DNA from: Kitasatospora phosalacinea
GTDB taxonomy: Bacteria; Actinomycetota; Actinomycetes; Streptomycetales; Streptomycetaceae
Direction: 5' to 3'
Length of the DNA stretch: 64,000 nucleotides
Assembly (NCBI RefSeq): GCF_000717185.1
Contig: NZ_JNYE01000017.1
Coordinates: 23,889-87,888 of the forward strand
Positions 26,429-34,676 of this stretch are shown here, in pieces. A program made the position numbers and the translations under genes. The notes beneath the pieces were generated by a model. The model was given only the letters and a program-made list of their open reading frames with translations, ran no database searches and was not told the DNA's origin. Position 1 is the first letter of the stretch. Each line of letters starts with the position of its first letter.

Positions 26429-27001
26429 ATGGCGACGATCCACCACGTCACGCTGGAGCCGGGCAAGTTGGAGCTGCTGGCCGGATGGCTGCCGCGGCAG
26501 GAGTGGTTCCGGCCGGGAGGCGGGGAGCTGGTGCGGGCCGGGGGGTTCCGGTTGGACGATCCGGCCGGGGAGGTGGGGATCGAGTTGATGGTGGTGGCGG
26601 ACGGGCGGGACGCCTACCTGGTGCCGATGGCCTACCGCGGTGCGCCGCTGGCGGGGGCCCCGGAGGGGGCGCTGATCGGGACGTCGGAGCACGCGGTGCT
26701 GGGGACGCGCTGGTTCTACGACGGGGTGCAGGACCCGGTGGTGCGCGAGCAGTTGGCGCGGCTGCTGCGGGGCGAGGCGGTGCCGCAGATGCAGAGCGAG
26801 AGCGACACGGCGGACGACAGCGTGGCGGTGGCCCCGGCGGCGGGCGTGGCGGCGGGTGCGGTCGAGCCGGTGGTGCGCCGGGTGCTGGTGCCCGGCGGGG
26901 AGCCCGTGGCGGGCGAGGTGGTGGCCGGGTACACCGCGCCGGACGGGTCGGCGCGGCGGGCGGTGTTCGTGGCGGACGGCCGCGCGGGCGCGGCGGGGTG
27001 A
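26429..27001 (+). CDS. Maltokinase N-terminal-cap-like protein
   Basis: A 190-residue protein beginning [26 protein letters not shown] and continuing with [23 protein letters not shown], the cap-domain pattern of maltokinase/trehalose synthase fusion proteins, here without any kinase domain. Stand-alone caps are common in streptomycetes and their role is unknown. The C-terminal half is Ala/Val-rich. An AGAGGG site precedes the ATG at 26429, and a TAGGCT -10 box lies at 26385-26390. Confidence 0.7.
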   Translation: MATIHHVTLEPGKLELLAGWLPRQEWFRPGGGELVRAGGFRLDDPAGEVGIELMVVADGRDAYLVPMAYRGAPLAGAPEGALIGTSEHAVLGTRWFYDGVQDPVVREQLARLLRGEAVPQMQSESDTADDSVAVAPAAGVAAGAVEPVVRRVLVPGGEPVAGEVVAGYTAPDGSARRAVFVADGRAGAAG

Positions 27002-27020
27002 CGACGGGGACGGGGACGGG

Positions 27021-27842
27021 TCAGAGGCTGGCGTAGAGCGCGGCGGCGTCGTCGTGGGCCTTGCCGCGGGGCCAGCGCAGGCAGGCGGCGTCGGAACGTT
27101 CGGCCGCCCGGACCTGGGCGATCAGCTCGGCCGGGCCCGCCTCCGCGAGCAGCCGCATCGCGTCGGCCCAACTGCCCAGCTCCAGGCGGTCGGTGTAGCG
27201 GGCGGCGCCGTCGGAGAGGGCGGCCACGCCGTGCAGGGCGGCCCGGGCGACGGTGCCGGTCTCGGCGTGCTCGGCGGCGTGCGGGGCGGCGGCGGCGATC
27301 CACGGGCCGCGGCCGCTGTTGCGGGCGGACCGGACGGCGACCGCGTACCGCATGTAGAGCGCGGCGCGTTCGGCGGTGCCCGGGACGGTCGACCAGATCT
27401 GGCGGCGCAGCGCCTCACCGCCCGGGAAGCGCTGGTTGTCGCCGATCACCCGCGGCGGCCCGTCCTTGAGGTGCAGCACCAGCAGGGAGTCGCCGAGCAC
27501 CAGGTACTCCAGGGTGTCCTCGCGCAGCCGGCCGGCGACCACCATGGCGGCGGGGGTGGCCGGGTTCGCCAGGTCGCAGGCGCCGCCGTGCAGGGCCGCG
27601 GTCTCGGCGATCGCGTCGGCCAGGCAGTGGGCGACCGGGCGGTCGACCCGGTCGGTGAGCCTGGCCAGCAGGTGGACGCCGAGGCGGCGCACGTACCAGG
27701 CGATGCCGTGGGTGCAGCCGGACGGCAGGGCGTCCGGGGCACTGGAGCCGTCCAGGAGGACGAACGCCTCCGGAGTGGCGACTGCGAAGTCCTCGTTGGC
27801 CCGGTCGGGGCGGCGCGCGTCGACTGCCAGCTCTACCCGCAT
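27021..27842 (-). CDS. PP2C-like phosphatase-fold protein
   Basis: A 273-residue protein with the PPM/PP2C pattern: [24 protein letters not shown] for the first metal site (the NEDF and DGSS Asp residues), [17 protein letters not shown] in the middle and [15 protein letters not shown] for the second metal site. It probably removes phosphate from Ser/Thr residues, though it lacks the full GDSR/SDG spacing of well-studied members. The ATG at 27842 (MRVELAVDA) was chosen over upstream starts that run through repetitive DNA. Confidence 0.72.
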   Translation of the reverse strand: MRVELAVDARRPDRANEDFAVATPEAFVLLDGSSAPDALPSGCTHGIAWYVRRLGVHLLARLTDRVDRPVAHCLADAIAETAALHGGACDLANPATPAAMVVAGRLREDTLEYLVLGDSLLVLHLKDGPPRVIGDNQRFPGGEALRRQIWSTVPGTAERAALYMRYAVAVRSARNSGRGPWIAAAAPHAAEHAETGTVARAALHGVAALSDGAARYTDRLELGSWADAMRLLAEAGPAELIAQVRAAERSDAACLRWPRGKAHDDAAALYASL

Positions 27843-27889
27843 GCCCCCAGTCTGCGGCCGCGGCCCGGTCCCGAACAGGGGTCCGACCG

Positions 27890-28000
27890 TGATCCCTCCC
27901 GGGAGCGGCCGGGTGTGGCCGGGAGCAACCGGGTGTGGCCGGGAACTGCCCAGGGGCCCCCGGGAACGCCCGGGAACGCCCGCGAGCACCCGGGAACGCT
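27890..28000. repeat. Clustered short repeats upstream of the PP2C-like gene
   Basis: Two copies of about 20 bp (gccgggtgtggccggga) are followed by four copies of a 10-bp unit (cccgggaacg, one imperfect). They lie between the PP2C-like gene and the small membrane protein gene that diverges from it. Confidence 0.65.
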
Positions 28001-28080
28001 TGGGCGCGGATCGGACATAATGGTGCAAAGCCGGTCAATCGACCTCGGCTCTCCCGACGTCCCGCGACAGGAGCGACCCC

Positions 28081-28215
28081 ATGGTCTGGCAGTTCTTCGT
28101 ACTGGTGATCGCCTCGATCGGCTTCCCGACGCTCACCCTGCTTTTCATGATCGGCGGCCTGCAGTACCGCGAGGACCGGGAGCACCCGCAGGCCGCCGCC
28201 CACCGCGCGGCGTAG
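28081..28215 (+). CDS. Small single-pass membrane protein (44 residues)
   Basis: ATG 28081 opens a 44-codon frame: [20 protein letters not shown] as a transmembrane helix, then [17 protein letters not shown] and a His/Ala-rich end. AGGAG lies 8 bases upstream, and codon use has strong third-position G/C. The N-in/C-in orientation is uncertain. Function unknown; the short size and conserved ribosome site suggest a genuine small protein. Confidence 0.6.
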   Translation: MVWQFFVLVIASIGFPTLTLLFMIGGLQYREDREHPQAAAHRAA

Positions 28216-28245
28216 CGACCGCACGGCGCGCCGGGGCGCTCGGAC

Positions 28246-28303
28246 GCCGATATCGGCTGACAGCAACCCCGGTCGACATGGCAGGGTGTGCTGCAGCACA
28301 CCC
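28246..28303. promoter_or_regulatory. Two perfect palindromes before the DUF5302 gene
   Basis: gccgatatcggc (28246-28257) and a 20-bp perfect palindrome at 28284-28303 (gggtgtgctg followed by its complement) stand 26 bp apart. The second lies 22 bp before the DUF5302 start. They may be operators, or the second may form a leader hairpin. Confidence 0.5.
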
Positions 28304-28325
28304 GCTCCCCGTCCAGGAGGTCCCC

Positions 28326-28574
28326 ATGAGCAGCGACACCGCCCCGGCCGCCGAGCCCGCGCCGGACGCCACCGCCGACGCCGAGACCGGCACCGGAACC
28401 GGCGCCGAGACCGTCGCCCCGGACGACCAGAAGGCCAAGTTCCTGGCCGCACTGCAGCGCAAGGGCGGCGAGAACCGGAACACGAACGGCGGCCCCGGCA
28501 GCGACTCGAAGATCCACGGCACCCACGGCGCGGCCGGCGGCAAGCGCACCTTCCGCCGCAAGAGCGGCGGCTGA
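28326..28574 (+). CDS. DUF5302 family protein
   Basis: An 82-residue, very hydrophilic protein with an acidic Ala/Thr-rich first half and the DUF5302 C-terminus: [15 protein letters not shown], then [21 protein letters not shown]. It is small, basic at its end and found across streptomycetes; function unknown. An AGGAGG site precedes the ATG at 28326. A strong hairpin follows. Confidence 0.8.
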   Translation: MSSDTAPAAEPAPDATADAETGTGTGAETVAPDDQKAKFLAALQRKGGENRNTNGGPGSDSKIHGTHGAAGGKRTFRRKSGG

Positions 28575-28600
28575 GCGCCACCGATCACCCGCCGAACACC

Positions 28601-28644
28601 CGGACGGCCGGTCCCGCGCCACGTGCGCCCGGACCGGCCGTCCG
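28601..28644. terminator. Bidirectional terminator hairpin
   Basis: A perfect 14-bp stem (cggacggccggtcc against 28631-28644) with a 16-base loop lies between the convergent DUF5302 and hydrolase genes. Confidence 0.75.
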
Positions 28645-28680
28645 GCGTTCCGGCCCGCGGCCGGGCGCTCCGACCCGCCG

Positions 28681-29619
28681 TCAGGCGGCGGGCGCCACGG
28701 GCTCCGGCGACACCGACGACCCCACCGGCTCAACCGCTGCCACGTCCGGCAGCGACGCGGGAGCGACCGGCAGCGGTTCGGCCAGGAAGGCCAGCACGTT
28801 GTCGACCACCGTCGGCTCGGACAGCACCCGGCGGTGGCCCAGGCCCCGGGTGGTGATCAGGCGCAGCTGCTCCTCGTCGTACGCCGCGCGCAGCAACTGG
28901 GACTGGCGGTACGGGACGACGTCGTCGCCCTCGTCGTGCACCGCCAGGATCGGCGCGGTGACCAGCTCCGGGCGGCGGGTGGCGTCGAAGCGCTGCCAGA
29001 TGTTCCCGGCGCCGGGCAGCAGGACCTGCTCGATCCGGCGGACCAAGTCCCGCTCCAGGCGCTCGTTCAGGCCCGTGATGGCGGTGAACGCCTCGACCAG
29101 GTAGCCGAATTCGGCGAGCCCGGCGATCGAGACGAGCCGTCCGACCGGCACGCCCTCGGCCATCGCGAGGAACGTGCAGCAGGCCCCGAAGGAGTGCGCC
29201 ACGGCGGCCTCGAACGGCCCGTGCCGCTCGGCGAGCCGGACGATCAGCTCGCGGTACTCCAGGATCGTGACGGTCCGGCCCCCCGAGTCGCCGTGCGCGG
29301 GCGCGTCGAAGGCGACCGGGCTCATCCCGAGGTCCAGCAGCCCCTGCACGTACGGGGTGAACCGGGACGCCCGGGAACGCCACCCGTGCACCATCAGCAC
29401 CGGCCGCCGCCCGTCGCCCCAGCGGTAGACCCGCACCCGCTTGCCGTTCACCGAGAGCTCCTCGGTGACCGCGCGGTCGTGCAGCTCGCGCTCGGCGGGA
29501 CGGACCCGGCTGCGGCGGATCGGGTGCCGGAAGAGCTCGAAGGCCACCCGGCCCGGCGGGGCGGTGGCGACACGGGAGGTGGCGTTCAGCGCGGTGCGGA
29601 CGAGAGCGGTAGCTGTCAT
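28681..29619 (-). CDS. Alpha/beta-hydrolase
   Basis: A 312-residue hydrolase with a complete catalytic set: nucleophile elbow VAHSFGACC (Ser), LAVHDEGDDVVPY (acid Asp) and RGLGHRRVL (His), plus the oxyanion strand LMVHGWRSRASRF. It probably hydrolyses an ester or similar bond; the substrate is unknown. The N-terminal 50 residues (TALVRTALNATSRVAT) are basic and helical. It lies downstream of a TetR gene on the same strand with a TetR-like operator 14 bp before its ATG, so control by that regulator is likely. Confidence 0.85.
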   Translation of the reverse strand: MTATALVRTALNATSRVATAPPGRVAFELFRHPIRRSRVRPAERELHDRAVTEELSVNGKRVRVYRWGDGRRPVLMVHGWRSRASRFTPYVQGLLDLGMSPVAFDAPAHGDSGGRTVTILEYRELIVRLAERHGPFEAAVAHSFGACCTFLAMAEGVPVGRLVSIAGLAEFGYLVEAFTAITGLNERLERDLVRRIEQVLLPGAGNIWQRFDATRRPELVTAPILAVHDEGDDVVPYRQSQLLRAAYDEEQLRLITTRGLGHRRVLSEPTVVDNVLAFLAEPLPVAPASLPDVAAVEPVGSSVSPEPVAPAA

Positions 29620-29632
29620 GGGCGAGATATTA

Positions 29633-29648
29633 GCACGACCGTTCGTGC
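29633..29648 (-). promoter_or_regulatory. TetR-type operator gcacga-ccgt-tcgtgc
   Basis: A palindrome with 6-bp arms (gcacga/tcgtgc) and a 4-base centre lies directly in front of the hydrolase ATG at 29619, in the 114-bp gap after the TetR gene. Size and symmetry match TetR-family sites. Confidence 0.6.
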
Positions 29649-29733
29649 AATTTCTGGGAGTGGAAACCGCCCGGAACCGCCCGGGACCACTCGCGGTCGG
29701 AACCGCCGGTCAGACCGGGTACCGGGTGGGGCG

Positions 29734-30354
29734 TCAGGCCGGGGGGAAGCCCAGCAGGCGGCGGACCGCCCGCATCGTCCGGTCGTAGCGGGACGGGTCG
29801 TCGTGCAGCACCGCGAGGCTGTTGGCGCTGTCCATCAGGCCGGTCAGCAGCATCGCCAGTTCCTCCGGGTCGGGCCCCGGCGGCAGTTCGCCGGCCGCCT
29901 CGGCCGCCCGGGCCAGGTCGACCACCAGGCCCTCCCACTCCAGCGCCGACTGGGCCAGCGCGTCCCGCACCGGACCGGGCTGGGCGTCGAACTCGGCCGT
30001 CACCGAGTAGAAGAAGCAGCCGCCGTCGAAGACCCGGCCCCGCGAGTAGTCGAGCCAGCGCTCGCACAGCGCCAGCAACCGGGACGCCCCCGTCGGCCGC
30101 TCCAGCGCCGGGGTCACCACCCGGTCGTAGAAGATCCGCCGCGCCGCCCGGACGGTCGCCAGCTGCAGTTCCTCCTTCGAACCGAAGCCCGCGAACACGC
30201 CGCTCTTGCTCAGCCCCAGGTCCGTCGCCAACCGCCCGATCGACAGCGCGCCCAACCCCTCGACCGAGGCGATCTGCACCGCCCGACCGAGCACCGCCCG
30301 CCGGGTCTCGTTGCCACGCTGGACCCGGCCGTCGGTGGCGGAATCGATGACCAC
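29734..30354 (-). CDS. TetR-family transcriptional regulator
   Basis: A 206-residue repressor. The N-terminal DNA-binding domain is RRAVLGRAVQIASVEGLGAL, then SIGRLATDLGLSKSGVFAGFGSKEEL (helix-turn-helix). The C-terminal part (FDGGCFFYSVTAEFDAQPGPVRDAL) is a ligand-binding helical bundle of the TetR_C type with two Phe/Tyr-rich turns. The GTG at 30354 has GGAGGT seven bases upstream. It probably represses the downstream hydrolase and releases on binding a small hydrophobic ligand. Confidence 0.88.
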   Translation of the reverse strand: MVIDSATDGRVQRGNETRRAVLGRAVQIASVEGLGALSIGRLATDLGLSKSGVFAGFGSKEELQLATVRAARRIFYDRVVTPALERPTGASRLLALCERWLDYSRGRVFDGGCFFYSVTAEFDAQPGPVRDALAQSALEWEGLVVDLARAAEAAGELPPGPDPEELAMLLTGLMDSANSLAVLHDDPSRYDRTMRAVRRLLGFPPA

Positions 30355-30478
30355 GGAAACACCTCCGGCAGAACGGGTCGGAACACCCGCCAGGGTACGC
30401 CGGGACCGCCCGCGGGCGGCCGTCGGACGTCGGCTGTCGGTCCTCGTCCGTCGGCTGTCGGCCGCCGGTCGTCGGTCG

Positions 30479-30730
30479 TCAGCCGGTCTGTTCGTCGTGC
30501 TCGTCCGGGAGGTACGGGGTCTCGCGTAGGAAGAGCGCCCCGCAGGTGTGGCAGTTGTGGTCGGGGTCGACCGTCCAGCGGGTGGCGTCCTGGAGGGGCG
30601 CGGCGGCCTCCAGCTCCCTGCCGCACAGCGCGGTGAGATCCGCGTTGCGGACGATGTGCCAGCTGACCACGGAGTCCGTGGCACCGGTCGGGTCGGTCTC
30701 GGCGCGCATCTGGTGCATCATGATCACCAT
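30479..30730 (-). CDS. Small Cys-containing hypothetical protein
   Basis: An 83-residue soluble protein (WHIVRNADLTALCGRELEAA, then DHNCHTCGALFLRETPY) with C...CxxC cysteines that could bind zinc. Relatives with the same WH(I/V)V...LCGREL...CxxCG pattern are frequent in streptomycetes, function unknown. The ATG at 30730 was chosen; GGGCGG precedes it. It follows the YCII gene on the same strand. Confidence 0.6.
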   Translation of the reverse strand: MVIMMHQMRAETDPTGATDSVVSWHIVRNADLTALCGRELEAAAPLQDATRWTVDPDHNCHTCGALFLRETPYLPDEHDEQTG

Positions 30731-30810
30731 GGTCCGCCGCCCGGACCGGCCCGGCAATTCGCGCAGGGGCGGTGCCGCGACCTCCACGCCTTGTCATCGG
30801 TGCCGCGACA

Positions 30811-31209
30811 TCAGCCCTGCGCCGGGGGCTCCGACATCAGCTCGCGCACCTCGATCGGCATGTTCATCGGCTTCCCGTCGTGCCCGGGCGCAGCGGAGAC
30901 CCGGGCCGCGATCTCGACCGCCCGGTCCTCGTCCGCGCAGTCGACCAGCCACCAACCGAACAGGAACTCCTTGCCGGTCGGGAACGGTCCGCCGGTGACG
31001 AGGGGCGCCCCGTCGGTGGCCCGGACGATGCGGGCGGTGTCGGGCATGGCGAGGCCGCGGACCTCGACCAGTTCGCCGCTGGCGGTCAGGTCGGCCGCCG
31101 TCCGGCGCATGTGCGCGACGTGGACGGCCACGGCCTCGGGAGCCCAGGTGGGGATCGGCGGGACGGTGGTGTCGTCCTGGCTGAAGTGCAGCTGCAGCAT
31201 GTACGTCAC
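30811..31209 (-). CDS. YCII-related protein
   Basis: A 132-residue YciI/PhnB-type small protein: MTYMLQLHFSQDD, a middle LVEVRGLAMPDTARIVRATDG and VTGGPFPTGKEFLFGWWLVDCADEDRAVEIAARV, the core of the YCII domain with the conserved FAEAKE-like position. The domain belongs to the dimeric alpha+beta ferredoxin-like group; many relatives are linked to ECF sigma factors. No catalytic role is assigned. The GTG at 31209 follows GAGGAGC. Confidence 0.82.
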   Translation of the reverse strand: MTYMLQLHFSQDDTTVPPIPTWAPEAVAVHVAHMRRTAADLTASGELVEVRGLAMPDTARIVRATDGAPLVTGGPFPTGKEFLFGWWLVDCADEDRAVEIAARVSAAPGHDGKPMNMPIEVRELMSEPPAQG

Positions 31210-31354
31210 GGCGGGGCTCCTCGCGGTGCGGTGCGGATCGTCGTCTTCCGTACCAGGGTCGGAGCCGGGACGCCGTTCTCGACGTCCCGGTGCCGTGCCG
31301 CGCCGCGCGGGTCGGTGGGGGCCGCCGGTGCGGGCCGGTGCGGGTCGGGGCGGG

Positions 31355-32593
31355 TCAGGTGTTCGGGTGCAGTGCCCGCCAGGCTGCCAAGGTGGCGAGG
31401 AGGAGGGCGGTGCCGGAGAGGGAGAAGCCGAGTCGGGCGTCGACGTGCTGGGAGACGGCGGTGACGGCCAGGCCGCTGAAGGGGAGGGTGCCGGTCATCG
31501 CGCTGCCCCACAGGGACATCACGCGGCCGCGCATCGCGGGGGCGGAGCGCAGTTGGGCCAGGGTGTTGGCGGTGGCGATGAACCAGATCGAGGTGAGGCC
31601 GACGGCGGCCATGCCGGGTACGGCGACGTGGACGTTCGGCGACAGGGCGGTGAGCAGGATCGCGGCGGAGGTGGCCAGCGACAGGGTGCGGACCCGGCGC
31701 GGGGTGGGTTCGGGCGAGGCGGCGGCGAGCAGGGCGCCGGGCAGGCCGCCGATGCCGAACGCGGCCATCAGCAGGCCGTACCCGCCGCCGCCCGCGTGCA
31801 GGGAGTAGCTGACCAGCGGGGGGAGGGTGAGTCCCATGCCGAAGATCAGGCCGCTGGCGGCGGACATCGGCAGCAGGCCGCGGATGAGCGGGGAGCGCCA
31901 GGCGTAGGAGAGCCCCTCGCGGGCCTTCGCCCCGGGGGCGTGGGCGGGTTCGCGGCGCGGGCCGCCGCCCGCCGGGCGGAGCTTGATCAGGGCGAGCATC
32001 GGGGCGGCGTAGGAGAGCGCGTTGAAGGCGAAGCAGAACGCGGGGCCGCTGGTGACGAGCAGGGCGCCCGCGATGCTGGGGCCGATCACCCGGGAGGCGT
32101 TGAGCGCGACCTCCCAGAGTCCGACGGCGCTGGCCACCGCGCCGGAGCCGACCAGGTCGACCACGAAGACCTGGCGGGCCGGGGAGTCGACGGTGGTGAT
32201 CAGGCCGGTGCAGGTGGAGAGGGCCAGCAGCACCCACAGGTGGAGGCCGCCGAAGGCGGCGACCAGGGCCAGGGCCAGGCTGACGGCCATCATCAGGCTC
32301 TGGGTGACCAGCAGCAGGCGGCGCCGGTCCGAGCGGTCGACCAGGGCCCCGGCCCACGGGCCGAGGATCAGTGTCGGGCCCCAGGCGCAGGCCGTCTGGA
32401 CGGTCAACCAGACGGCGTTGTGGGTGAGTTCGAGGATCAGCCAGGACGTCGCGACCCCCTGGGCGAGGGCGCCGGACGCGGACGTCAGCTGGCCGTAGAA
32501 CCAGAGCCGGAAGTCCCGCCCCTGTAGGGCCTGACCCATCCGGGACAGTGCGCGACGGGAGGCGGAGGCGGGCTCCGCAGTGGTGGTGGTCAT
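31355..32593 (-). CDS. MFS transporter (EntS-like exporter)
   Basis: A 412-residue major-facilitator protein with 12 predicted hydrophobic segments and the family's loop motif in ALVDRSDRRRLLLVTQ (G/ADxxDRR). The N-terminal RDFRLWFYGQLTSASGALAQ and the mid-region TGLITTVDSPARQVFVVDLV are typical of the MFS_3/enterobactin-exporter group, which pumps out siderophores or drugs; the substrate is unknown. The ATG at 32593 follows GGAGGG. A minus-strand TATGGT (32617-32622) is a likely -10 and a perfect 10-bp palindrome (ggtctagacc, 32610-32619) overlaps it. Confidence 0.88.
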   Translation of the reverse strand: MTTTTAEPASASRRALSRMGQALQGRDFRLWFYGQLTSASGALAQGVATSWLILELTHNAVWLTVQTACAWGPTLILGPWAGALVDRSDRRRLLLVTQSLMMAVSLALALVAAFGGLHLWVLLALSTCTGLITTVDSPARQVFVVDLVGSGAVASAVGLWEVALNASRVIGPSIAGALLVTSGPAFCFAFNALSYAAPMLALIKLRPAGGGPRREPAHAPGAKAREGLSYAWRSPLIRGLLPMSAASGLIFGMGLTLPPLVSYSLHAGGGGYGLLMAAFGIGGLPGALLAAASPEPTPRRVRTLSLATSAAILLTALSPNVHVAVPGMAAVGLTSIWFIATANTLAQLRSAPAMRGRVMSLWGSAMTGTLPFSGLAVTAVSQHVDARLGFSLSGTALLLATLAAWRALHPNT

Positions 32594-32609
32594 GGTCCCT
32601 CCGGTGGCC

Positions 32610-32622
32610 GGTCTAGACCATA
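32610..32622 (-). promoter_or_regulatory. -10 box and overlapping palindrome of the MFS gene
   Basis: TATGGT on the minus strand (32617-32622) is followed immediately by ggtctagacc, a perfect 10-bp palindrome that spans the likely start point. It lies 17 bases before the MFS ATG. Confidence 0.4.
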
Positions 32623-32700
32623 ACCAGCCGTCCCGGAGGGTCCGCCAGCGGGTTTCGGACCGTGAGACGTGCGGAGGGAGGGGGAGGAAGGGGAGGGCAG

Positions 32701-33417
32701 TCAGGAGGCGGTGCGCAGCAGGGCGGCGGCGGGGCGCGGGGTGAGGAGCTTGTCGAAGCTGACGGTGGCGCCGCGCAGCGGGTGGGTGCGGAGCTGGACG
32801 TGGTCGGCCAGGGCGTGGATCAGGAACAGGCCGCGGCCGCACTCGGCGTCCAGGTCGGGCAGGCCGTCGGCGGCGGGGGCGGGCAGCGCCGGACACAGCA
32901 GCGGGGGCAGCACGTGGGTGTCGTAGGGGGCGGGGCGGTCCGCGGCGGGGCGGCGGGCGGTGAGCACCCGGGCCGGGACGGAGGCGCGGCCGCGGCGGGT
33001 GCGGCAGCGCGGGGCGGGGCGCTCGGCCGGGGGACGGCGCGGCGCCGCCGGACGCGGGGCGGGACGTTCGGCGGCGGGACGGTCGACGGCCGGGCGTTCG
33101 GCGAGCGGGCGTTCGGCGAGCGGGACGCCGAGGAGGGCGGGGACGGGGGCGGCCGGGCTGGTGTTGGCGACCTCGATCCGCAGCAGGTCGCCGCTGCGCG
33201 AGACGGTGACCTGGAAGGTGTCCCCGGCGGGGGCGGCGGCGTGGGCGGGAGCGGCGTGCTCGACCGCGTTGGCGCAGGCCTCGGTGAGGGCGAGGCCGAG
33301 GTCGAAGGCGACCTGCGGGTCGACTCCGGCGGAGTCCATGGCGCCGAGCAGGATGCGGCGGGCGAGCGGCACGCTGGCCGGTTCGCGCTTGAGGTGCAGA
33401 GTCCACCAGATTTCCAC
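32701..33417 (-). CDS. ATP-binding anti-sigma-type regulator with a Pro-rich insert
   Basis: A 238-residue GHKL ATPase of the RsbW/SpoIIAB-like streptomycete family: EACANAVEHA (N-box with catalytic Glu/Asn, residues 46-55) and ECGRGLFLIHALADHV (G-box, residues 192-207). Between them about 100 residues (88-187) are a Pro/Arg-rich low-complexity insert with repeated (A/L)ERPA units. In normal relatives this gap is short, so the insert has expanded the lid region. Kinase/anti-sigma activity is therefore uncertain. The GTG at 33417 follows GGAGGGA. Confidence 0.8.
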   Translation of the reverse strand: MEIWWTLHLKREPASVPLARRILLGAMDSAGVDPQVAFDLGLALTEACANAVEHAAPAHAAAPAGDTFQVTVSRSGDLLRIEVANTSPAAPVPALLGVPLAERPLAERPAVDRPAAERPAPRPAAPRRPPAERPAPRCRTRRGRASVPARVLTARRPAADRPAPYDTHVLPPLLCPALPAPAADGLPDLDAECGRGLFLIHALADHVQLRTHPLRGATVSFDKLLTPRPAAALLRTAS

Positions 33418-33647
33418 GGGAGATCCCTCCTGGCTGCGGCTCCACATACAACTAGCTATCTCCTCGGCGGTGCACGGCGAACCGTCCGCACGAGCCAAGC
33501 CCGCCCGTTCGGCGGATGGACTGGTCCTGTCGGGTGTGCCGATCAGCGCGCGAACGGGTGAGTGCGCCGGGCGGTTTCTCGCCATTCGGGGCCGGTTCAC
33601 GCCCCTGCCCGGGGGCCGGGTGTAGGCGGTGAGATGATGTCCCGGCC

Positions 33648-34535
33648 ATGACCGATCCCACCGCCGCCGCCCGCCGGGGCACCGTCGTGCCCGCCGGCCG
33701 GGTGCCCGCCGGCCCGGTGCCCGCTGGACGGGTGTCGGTGGCGGCCTGGGACCTGCGGCTGCTCCGGGCGGTGCCGTTCGCGCTGGTGTGCACGCTGGTG
33801 GCGGCCCTCGGGCACGCGCGGGCGGGTGGCGCGGTGGCGCCGGACGTGCTGCTGCTGGGGTTCGCCGCGGTGTGCGCGGCGGCCGCGCTGGTCGGCGGGC
33901 GGGAGCGCTCGCTGGCGGCGATCGCGGCCGCGCTGGGCGCCGGGCAGTTGGGGCTGCACCTGCTGTTCCACTTCTTCGGCGGCGGCCTGGGCGGCGGCGC
34001 GCCGATGGCGCACGCGCAGATGGCCGGGATGGCCGGGATGGCCGGGACGGCCGGTTCCGGTGCGGCGGACCCGCTGGCGGTGGTCGCGGGTCGACTGCTG
34101 TGCGACGACGCCCCCGGCAACGGGCTGACCGTCGTCCCGCTGGACACCACGCCGGAGCAGGTGGTGAGCGCCGCGGGCCTGGACCCGCAGGCGGTGATCG
34201 CGGCCGCGGCGCCGCACGCGGCGTCCGGCTGGCTGGGGCTCACCCCCGCCATGCTGCTGGGCCATCTGGCGGCGGCGCTGGTCGCGGGCTGGTGGCTGCG
34301 GCGCGGCGAGGCCGCGCTGTGGCGGCTGCTGCGGACGGCCGCGCTGACCGCCCGGGAGTGGGCGGCCCCGCTGCGCACCGCGGTGGTGCTGCTGACGGCG
34401 CTGCTGCTGGGCGCGGAGCGCCCGGCCGCACCGCGCCGGGCCGGGCGGGCGGAGGACTGGCCGCTGCCGGTGGCGGCGGTGCTGCGGCACAGCGTGCTGC
34501 GCAGGGGACCGCCCGCGGTGGCGTTCGCGCGCTGA
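33648..34535 (+). CDS. Membrane protein heading the copper operon
   Basis: A 295-residue membrane protein: Gly/Pro-rich basic N-terminus, several helices (LRAVPFALVCTLVAALG, DVLLLGFAAVCAAAAL), a GHGGG-like LFHFFGGGLGGGAPMAH loop rich in His and Met that could bind copper, and a C-terminal membrane pair (MLLGHLAAALVAGWWL). It opens a run of copper genes in the same direction. I do not recognise a named family. The ATG at 33648 has no strong ribosome site. Confidence 0.7.
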   Translation: MTDPTAAARRGTVVPAGRVPAGPVPAGRVSVAAWDLRLLRAVPFALVCTLVAALGHARAGGAVAPDVLLLGFAAVCAAAALVGGRERSLAAIAAALGAGQLGLHLLFHFFGGGLGGGAPMAHAQMAGMAGMAGTAGSGAADPLAVVAGRLLCDDAPGNGLTVVPLDTTPEQVVSAAGLDPQAVIAAAAPHAASGWLGLTPAMLLGHLAAALVAGWWLRRGEAALWRLLRTAALTAREWAAPLRTAVVLLTALLLGAERPAAPRRAGRAEDWPLPVAAVLRHSVLRRGPPAVAFAR

Positions 34536-34676
34536 TCGGGCCCGGGGAGAACGACCGGGGCCGGGCGCGCACCGCTGCCGCCGTGCCCGCGCCGTGAGCG
34601 GGCCGGACGGGCCCCGCACCTCCCCCCGCGCCGACGCGGCACCGCCGCGCGGCCCCCTCTCCTCAGGAGTCCCCTG

